Positions 54,108 through 58,665 of a stretch of DNA of 58,665 nt are shown in pieces. A program made the position numbers and the translations under genes. The DNA comes from Vibrio brasiliensis LMG 20546 (GTDB taxonomy: Bacteria > Pseudomonadota > Gammaproteobacteria > Enterobacterales > Vibrionaceae): positions 1 through 58,665 of the forward strand of contig NZ_AEVS01000024.1 in NCBI RefSeq assembly GCF_000189255.1, written 5' to 3'. Below the pieces are notes generated by a model. It did no database searches, was not told where the DNA came from, and saw only the letters and a list, made by a program, of their open reading frames with translations. The first letter of the stretch is position 1. Each line of letters starts with the position of its first letter.

Positions 54108-55031
54108 TTACTTAGCAGCGTCTAGAGATGCAGCATCATTTACTGCAGCGCCGCTTAGCGTCTTAACAATACGTTTAGTCAGGCCAGTCAGAACTTTACC
54201 AGGGCCAAGCTCTAGTAGTTTCTCAACGCCTTGCTCGCTCATCAGTTGCACGCTCTCAGTCCAACGAACTGGGCTGTATAGCTGACGCACAAGCGCATCT
54301 TTGATTTTCGCAGGATCAGTTTCCGCAGCAACATCAACGTTGTTGATTACTGGGAACTGAGGTGCGTTGAATTCAATCTCTTCCAGAGCAACAGCTAGCT
54401 TATCTGCTGCTGGTTTCATTAGTGCACAGTGTGAAGGTACTGATACAGGTAGAGGAAGTGCACGCTTAGCGCCCGCTTCTTTACATAGTGCACCTGCACG
54501 TTCTACCGCATCTTTACTACCAGCGATTACTACCTGACCTGGAGAGTTAAAGTTAACTGGTGATACAACTTCACCTTGAGCGGCTTCTTCACATGCTTTA
54601 GCAATAGCATCATCATCCAGACCGATGATTGCGTACATTGCACCAGTACCTGCAGGCACCGCTTCTTGCATTAGTTGACCACGAAGCTGAACAAGTTTGA
54701 TTGCTTGTTTGAAATCGATAACGCCAGCACATACTAGTGCTGAGTATTCACCCAGGCTGTGGCCCGCCAGGTTAGCTGGTTGCTCAAGGCCAAGCTCTTG
54801 CCATACACGCCAGATAGCAACTGAAGATGCTAGCAATGCAGGCTGAGTACGGTGCGTTTGATTTAGATCTTCAGCAGGACCATTTTGAACGAGTGCCCAT
54901 AGGTCGTAGCCAAGAGCGTCAGACGCTTCAGCAAATGTTTGTTTAACTACGTCATACTGTTCGCCAAGCTCAGCAAGCATACCGACAGCTTGAGAACCTT
55001 GACCTGGAAATACGATAGCAAACTTGCTCAT
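54108..55031 (-). CDS. fabD: Malonyl-CoA:ACP transacylase
   Basis: A 307-aa acyltransferase. The nucleophile is Ser92 in AGHSLGEYSALV, the partner His201 in VPSHCALM, and the GQGSQ loop at residue 10 is typical. It loads malonate onto ACP. It lies 24 bases before fabG and is preceded by a hairpin in the fabH-fabD gap. Confidence 0.96.
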   Translation of the reverse strand: MSKFAIVFPGQGSQAVGMLAELGEQYDVVKQTFAEASDALGYDLWALVQNGPAEDLNQTHRTQPALLASSVAIWRVWQELGLEQPANLAGHSLGEYSALVCAGVIDFKQAIKLVQLRGQLMQEAVPAGTGAMYAIIGLDDDAIAKACEEAAQGEVVSPVNFNSPGQVVIAGSKDAVERAGALCKEAGAKRALPLPVSVPSHCALMKPAADKLAVALEEIEFNAPQFPVINNVDVAAETDPAKIKDALVRQLYSPVRWTESVQLMSEQGVEKLLELGPGKVLTGLTKRIVKTLSGAAVNDAASLDAAK

Positions 55032-55057
55032 TTTCTTTTCCTTAAAACAAAGTAAGA

Positions 55058-55078
55058 AAGATGCCCCAAAGGCATCTT
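55058..55078 (-). terminator. Weak attenuator-like hairpin between fabH and fabD
   Basis: AAGATGCC and GGCATCTT form an 8-bp stem around CCAAA. On the minus strand TCTTACTTTG follows, an imperfect T-tract. It may modulate read-through or stabilise the upstream RNA. Confidence 0.5.
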
Positions 55079-55098
55079 AATTATGAAATTGATTGGGC

Positions 55099-56049
55099 TT
55101 AGAACTTAACTAAAGCCGAGCCCCAAGTGAAACCACCACCAAACGCTTCTAGCAATAATGTTTGCCCGCGCTTGATACGGCCATCACGTACTGCTTCATC
55201 TAGTGCAGTTGGTACGGTCGCCGCAGAAGTATTGCCATGTTTATCAAGGGTAATCACCACTTGATCAAGTGACATAGATAGCTTCTTAGCTGTTGCTGAA
55301 ATGATACGGTAGTTCGCCTGATGCGGCACTAGCCAGTCTAACTCAGACTTATGCATATCGTTTGCAGCAAGGGTGTCTTTTACCAGCTTAGATAGCTGAG
55401 TTACCGCAACCTTGAATACCTCATTACCCGCCATATGCAGCCATTTATCGGCATCTTTACCGCGCTCTGGTACTTCAAGACTTAGTAATTCACCAAATCG
55501 ACCATCTGAATAAATGTGTGTCGATAGAATGCCTGGCTCTTCACTTTGACCTACAACAACCGCACCTGCACCATCACCAAACAGGATAATGGTCGAACGG
55601 TCAGTTGGGTCACAAGTTTTTGAAAGTGCGTCGGCACCAATAACAAGCACATTTTTGCACATGCCCGATTTGATATGTTGATCCGCCACAGACAGAGCGT
55701 AAACAAAACCTGAACATGCCGCGCCAAGATCAAATGCCGGACAGCCTTTGATTTCAAGCTTGGCCTGAACCTGACATGCAGACGAAGGGAATGTATGGCT
55801 ACCACTTGTCGTAGCGACAATAATCAGGTCAATATCGTTTTTATCGATACCTGCCATTTCAATCGCGTTTTTCGCAGCGATGTAACCCATGTCGGCAACT
55901 GTTTCATTTTCAGCAGCAATGCGACGCTCTTTAATACCTGTGCGAGTTACAATCCACTCATCACTAGTATCTACCATTTTCTCCAGGTCAGCGTTTGAAC
56001 GCACCTGAGATGGCAGGTAGCTGCCAGTACCTAAAATTTTGCTATACAT
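55099..56049 (-). CDS. fabH: 3-Oxoacyl-ACP synthase III
   Basis: A 316-aa initiating condensing enzyme. Catalytic residues are Cys112 ([12 protein letters not shown]), His in [11 protein letters not shown] and Asn in HGNTSAATV. It condenses acetyl-CoA with malonyl-ACP. It starts 5 bases after plsX, so it is tightly coupled. Confidence 0.96.
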   Translation of the reverse strand: MYSKILGTGSYLPSQVRSNADLEKMVDTSDEWIVTRTGIKERRIAAENETVADMGYIAAKNAIEMAGIDKNDIDLIIVATTSGSHTFPSSACQVQAKLEIKGCPAFDLGAACSGFVYALSVADQHIKSGMCKNVLVIGADALSKTCDPTDRSTIILFGDGAGAVVVGQSEEPGILSTHIYSDGRFGELLSLEVPERGKDADKWLHMAGNEVFKVAVTQLSKLVKDTLAANDMHKSELDWLVPHQANYRIISATAKKLSMSLDQVVITLDKHGNTSAATVPTALDEAVRDGRIKRGQTLLLEAFGGGFTWGSALVKF

Positions 56050-56054
56050 GAAGA

Positions 56055-57080
56055 CTAATAATGCCTCTCGAGTAAAACCGCTTCCAAACGATCGCTAATA
56101 CGGCTTGGTACTTGTCGTTTGACCTCATGCAGTGCTTCACCAATCGCGTTGATGACTGCGTCTACATCAGCACTTCCGTGGCTTTTTATGACAATGCCGC
56201 GCAATCCTAGCAAACTTGCACCGTTATACTGGTCGGGGTTCAATGTTTTTAGCTCATTAAATAAGCCAGAAAATAATTTTCTTGCAATCCAACCCTTTAG
56301 AGATGAGGCCATCATGCTCGATTTCAACTTATCAATAAATAATTGAGCAGTGCCTTCGCAGGCTTTAAGACAAACATTACCCACAAAACCATCGCAAACA
56401 ACAACATCTGCGGCATCGTGTAACAGTTGGTTACCTTCTATATAACCAACAAAATTGACTGATTGAGTCTGTGAGAGCATCTCAGCACAGCGCTTGACGA
56501 GATCATTACCTTTTATTTCTTCAGCGCCAATATTGAGAATCGCCACACGTGGCGGTCGCTCTAAATAAGGTTCAGCAAGTGCGCTTCCCATCACAGCAAA
56601 TTGAAACAGAGAGTCTGCATCACTAGATACATTAGCACCCAAATCAAGCATCCAAGTCTTGCCGCCAGACGAAGTCGGCAAAGCAGAAATCAGTGCTGGA
56701 CGCTCAATTCCCGGTAACAATTTGAGTTTGAAACGAGACAATGCCATCAGAGCGCCGGTATTACCGCAACTAACACAAGCATCTGCCTGACTGTCAGCAA
56801 CGAGATCAATCGCCGTGCCCATAGAACTGCCTTGGCTGTTTCTAAGCGCGAGAGAAGGTTTTTCTGAGTTGGATATCACTTGGTCTGTATGCTGAATACT
56901 CAAGCGAGCATCTGGCTGGTAGCCAAGAGATGTTAATTGAGACGTGATCGAGGTTTGATCACCAATAAGGATCACTTTTAGCTCTGGGAAATGCGACAGT
57001 GCCTGCACGGCGGCAGGCACTGTGACGCGAGGACCGAAATCCCCGCCCATTGCATCAAGTGCAACGGTTATATTTTGCAA
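56055..57080 (-). CDS. plsX: Phosphate acyltransferase PlsX
   Basis: A 341-aa enzyme that converts acyl-ACP to acyl-phosphate for phospholipid synthesis. Markers are the N-terminal [30 protein letters not shown], and [16 protein letters not shown]. It lies 9 bases after rpmF in the conserved rpmF-plsX-fab order, linking ribosome synthesis to membrane growth. Confidence 0.96.
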   Translation of the reverse strand: MQNITVALDAMGGDFGPRVTVPAAVQALSHFPELKVILIGDQTSITSQLTSLGYQPDARLSIQHTDQVISNSEKPSLALRNSQGSSMGTAIDLVADSQADACVSCGNTGALMALSRFKLKLLPGIERPALISALPTSSGGKTWMLDLGANVSSDADSLFQFAVMGSALAEPYLERPPRVAILNIGAEEIKGNDLVKRCAEMLSQTQSVNFVGYIEGNQLLHDAADVVVCDGFVGNVCLKACEGTAQLFIDKLKSSMMASSLKGWIARKLFSGLFNELKTLNPDQYNGASLLGLRGIVIKSHGSADVDAVINAIGEALHEVKRQVPSRISDRLEAVLLERHY

Positions 57081-57089
57081 AGGTCAACC

Positions 57090-57260
57090 TTACTTGTTGA
57101 TAACCTTTTTGCCACGGTAGTAACCTTCAGCAGTTACGTTGTGGCGTAGGTGAGTTTCACCTGAAGTTGCGTCTACAGAAAGTGCTGCTGTAGTTAGGGC
57201 ATCGTGTGAACGACGCATGCCACGCATTGAACGTGATTTCTTGCTCTTTTGTACGGCCAT
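57090..57260 (-). CDS. rpmF: 50S ribosomal protein L32
   Basis: A 56-aa basic ribosomal protein: [20 protein letters not shown] at the start and [11 protein letters not shown] at the end, one residue shorter than the E. coli protein. It lies 30 bases after yceD and 9 bases before plsX. Its zinc-binding cysteines are absent, as in other gammaproteobacterial L32. Confidence 0.97.
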   Translation of the reverse strand: MAVQKSKKSRSMRGMRRSHDALTTAALSVDATSGETHLRHNVTAEGYYRGKKVINK

Positions 57261-57290
57261 TGACCCTACTCCTATGTAAGTATTAAAGAA

Positions 57291-57818
57291 TTACTTCTTT
57301 AAGCTTTTTAAAACGTCAAATGGATTCGGTTTCTTTTCTTCCACAATTTCTTCTGGAATCTCACCAAACACCATATTATCTGAATCAACGCTACAGTCCG
57401 CTTCTTCGTGCATTGCTATTTGAGGCAAGTTTAGAATGAACTCGTCTTCAACTAACTGTATTAGGTCTAATTCACCGTACTCGTTCAGATCTACCAAATC
57501 GTACTCTTCCGGTGCTTCCTCTTCAGTCTTCTCACCGCGATACGGTGTGTAAGTGAATTGGACATCGCACTCATGTGCGAAAACCTCATTACAGCGCTGA
57601 CACTCTAAGTCGACTACGATGTTAGCTTTACCAGAGATAACAACGAGTCGCTGCTCATCTAAGTCAAATGACAGTGACACTTGGGCGTCGCGTTTAACGC
57701 CTTCAACTGATTCCTCTAAGCGCTTAAAGAGACTAATTTGAATAATACCTTCAACATCTAGTCGCTTCTGAGCAGCGCGTGACGGATCAATCGTACGCGG
57801 TATTTTTACCTTTTGCAT
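57291..57818 (-). CDS. yceD: YceD, 23S rRNA accumulation protein
   Basis: A 175-aa DUF177 protein. DLECQRCNEVFAHECDV holds three cysteines resembling a metal-binding pair, and an acidic stretch follows (EEAPEEYDLVDLNEYGELDL). The homologue is needed for 23S rRNA accumulation, fitting its conserved place just before rpmF. It is divergent from maf across 148 bases, where the operon promoter must lie. Confidence 0.93.
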   Translation of the reverse strand: MQKVKIPRTIDPSRAAQKRLDVEGIIQISLFKRLEESVEGVKRDAQVSLSFDLDEQRLVVISGKANIVVDLECQRCNEVFAHECDVQFTYTPYRGEKTEEEAPEEYDLVDLNEYGELDLIQLVEDEFILNLPQIAMHEEADCSVDSDNMVFGEIPEEIVEEKKPNPFDVLKSLKK

Positions 57819-57966
57819 AGGGCGCGAATTCTATCTTCCAAATCGTTTAGAGTCAAAGAAAAAGGGCAAAAAGTTGTACTTTTTTTCCTTATCATCGAGA
57901 GAGCTAGTATCACAACCGTAAGATCGATTAAGCTCACACTAACCCGCTGTTAGATTGTAAATTAAA

Positions 57967-58548
57967 ATGCAAAATTACCAACTAGTTTTAGCCTCAACCT
58001 CACCATATCGCCAACAACTGCTCAATAAACTAGCAGTTTCTTTCGTTACTGTCTCACCAGATTTTGACGAAACACCTTTAGCTAATGAAACACCCTCGGA
58101 GCTCGTGTCGCGTCTGGCTAAAGGCAAAGCAGAATCCTGCCAAGTGGATAAACCTAGCTTGGTCATAGGCAGTGATCAGGTATGTGTGATCAACGGAGAG
58201 ATCATTGGTAAGCCTCTTAGTGAAGAGAAAGCAATTGAGCAACTCACTAAACAAAGTGGCCAGTCTATCCAGTTTTTCACCGGACTCGCACTGCACAACA
58301 GTGAAACAGGCCAAACCGACATCAAAGTCGATACTTTTACTGTCCATTTCCGCTCACTAACCACTAAACAGATCGCCAACTACGTAAAGAAAGAACAACC
58401 GATCTTCTGCGCGGGCAGCTTTAAGAGTGAAGGCTTAGGTATCGCCCTATTTGAGCGTTTAGAAGGTAAAGATCCCAATACTCTGGTTGGCTTACCATTG
58501 ATTGACCTGATAGATATGTTGGAAAAGCAAGGGTTTGAGGTGCTTTAG
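57967..58548 (+). CDS. maf: Maf-family nucleoside triphosphate pyrophosphatase (YceF type)
   Basis: A 193-aa Maf/HAM1-like enzyme. LASTSPYRQQLL is the nucleotide-binding start, SDFDETP-type entry (SPDFDETPLANETP) and SDQVCVINGEIIGKP the active-site region, and AGSFKSEGLGIALFERLEG the C-terminal core. The location next to yceD-rpmF matches YceF, which hydrolyses m7GTP. The last base of the TAG stop is the first base of the tandem repeat that follows. Confidence 0.92.
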   Translation: MQNYQLVLASTSPYRQQLLNKLAVSFVTVSPDFDETPLANETPSELVSRLAKGKAESCQVDKPSLVIGSDQVCVINGEIIGKPLSEEKAIEQLTKQSGQSIQFFTGLALHNSETGQTDIKVDTFTVHFRSLTTKQIANYVKKEQPIFCAGSFKSEGLGIALFERLEGKDPNTLVGLPLIDLIDMLEKQGFEVL

Positions 58549-58665
58549 CGAGAAGCGAGAAGCGAGAAGCGAGAAGCGAGAAGCGAGAAGCGAGAAGCGA
58601 GAAGCGAGAAGCGAGAAGCGAGAAGCGAGAAGTCGAGAAGTCGAGAAGTCGAGAAGTCGAGAAGT
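58548..58665. repeat. Tandem repeat: 12 x GCGAGAA then GTCGAGAA units
   Basis: From 58548 to 58631 there are twelve perfect copies of the heptamer GCGAGAA. From 58632 the unit becomes the octamer GTCGAGAA, with four full copies and GT of a fifth at the window edge. The array continues beyond the window. Confidence 0.97.

Noticed and set aside
58548-58665. CRISPR array at the window end
   Set aside because: The units are 7 and 8 bases with no spacers, so this is a simple tandem repeat.

Overview
The window is a chromosomal segment of a gammaproteobacterium, almost certainly a Vibrio. The evidence is the gene order (maf / yceD-rpmF-plsX-fabH-fabD-fabG-acpP-fabF-pabC-mltG-tmk-holB-ycfH-ptsG, and mlc beside pykF), an adenine riboswitch in front of add as known from Vibrio vulnificus, rhombosortase, CheV, an imuA-imuB-dnaE2 cassette under a LexA box, and three PTS transporters. 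No rRNA or tRNA genes, prophage or CRISPR array were seen. The species cannot be fixed by reading alone.

Layout. 1-7.9 kb: a DUF1244 protein, a Tim44-like membrane protein, a TetR regulator in an apparent operon with an LplT-like MFS/PlsC acyltransferase fusion, a YeiH exporter, an unlisted 57-aa membrane protein, and a DsdC-like LysR regulator divergent from a glucose/GlcNAc-type PTS EIICB. 7.9-15.2 kb: the menaquinone operon menF-D-H-B-C-E on the minus strand, with a large hairpin between menB and menC. 15.4-24.8 kb: alaA, yfbR, a LysR regulator divergent from an EmrAB-type efflux pair, a dGTPase, a riboswitch-controlled adenine deaminase, and tapT head-to-head with rhombosortase. 24.9-32.1 kb: rhlE, a REP-associated tyrosine transposase (RAYT) with short GTGCCTGTCC-like repeats, an ascorbate-type PTS operon (IIB-IIC-IIA), an unfamiliar duplicated-domain protein, a second cluster of the same repeats, and sohB. 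32.1-38.2 kb: a YciK-type SDR and the SOS mutasome imuA-imuB-dnaE2. 38.5-47 kb: cheV, mlc, pykF, an unlisted 30-aa YnhF-like gene coupled to a patatin phospholipase, two small outer-membrane barrel proteins, and ptsG. 47.2-57.8 kb: the minus-strand fatty acid / phospholipid / DNA metabolism cluster yceD to ycfH. 57.97-58.67 kb: maf, then a heptamer-to-octamer tandem repeat that runs off the end.

How the parts fit. Sugar uptake and its control are a theme: Mlc is encoded about 5 kb from ptsG, which it represses in relatives, and two further PTS loci carry dyads near their promoters. Menaquinone and fatty-acid synthesis form complete operons with translational coupling (ATGA overlaps) and internal hairpins that probably tune stoichiometry. 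Accessory content is light: the RAYT with its repeats, the terminal tandem repeat and the 160-aa protein.

The points most worth checking are the adenine riboswitch with a GTG start, the RAYT repeat system, the two small membrane-protein genes, a probable one-base frameshift at the end of ycfH, the menB-menC hairpin, and several unassigned operator-like palindromes.
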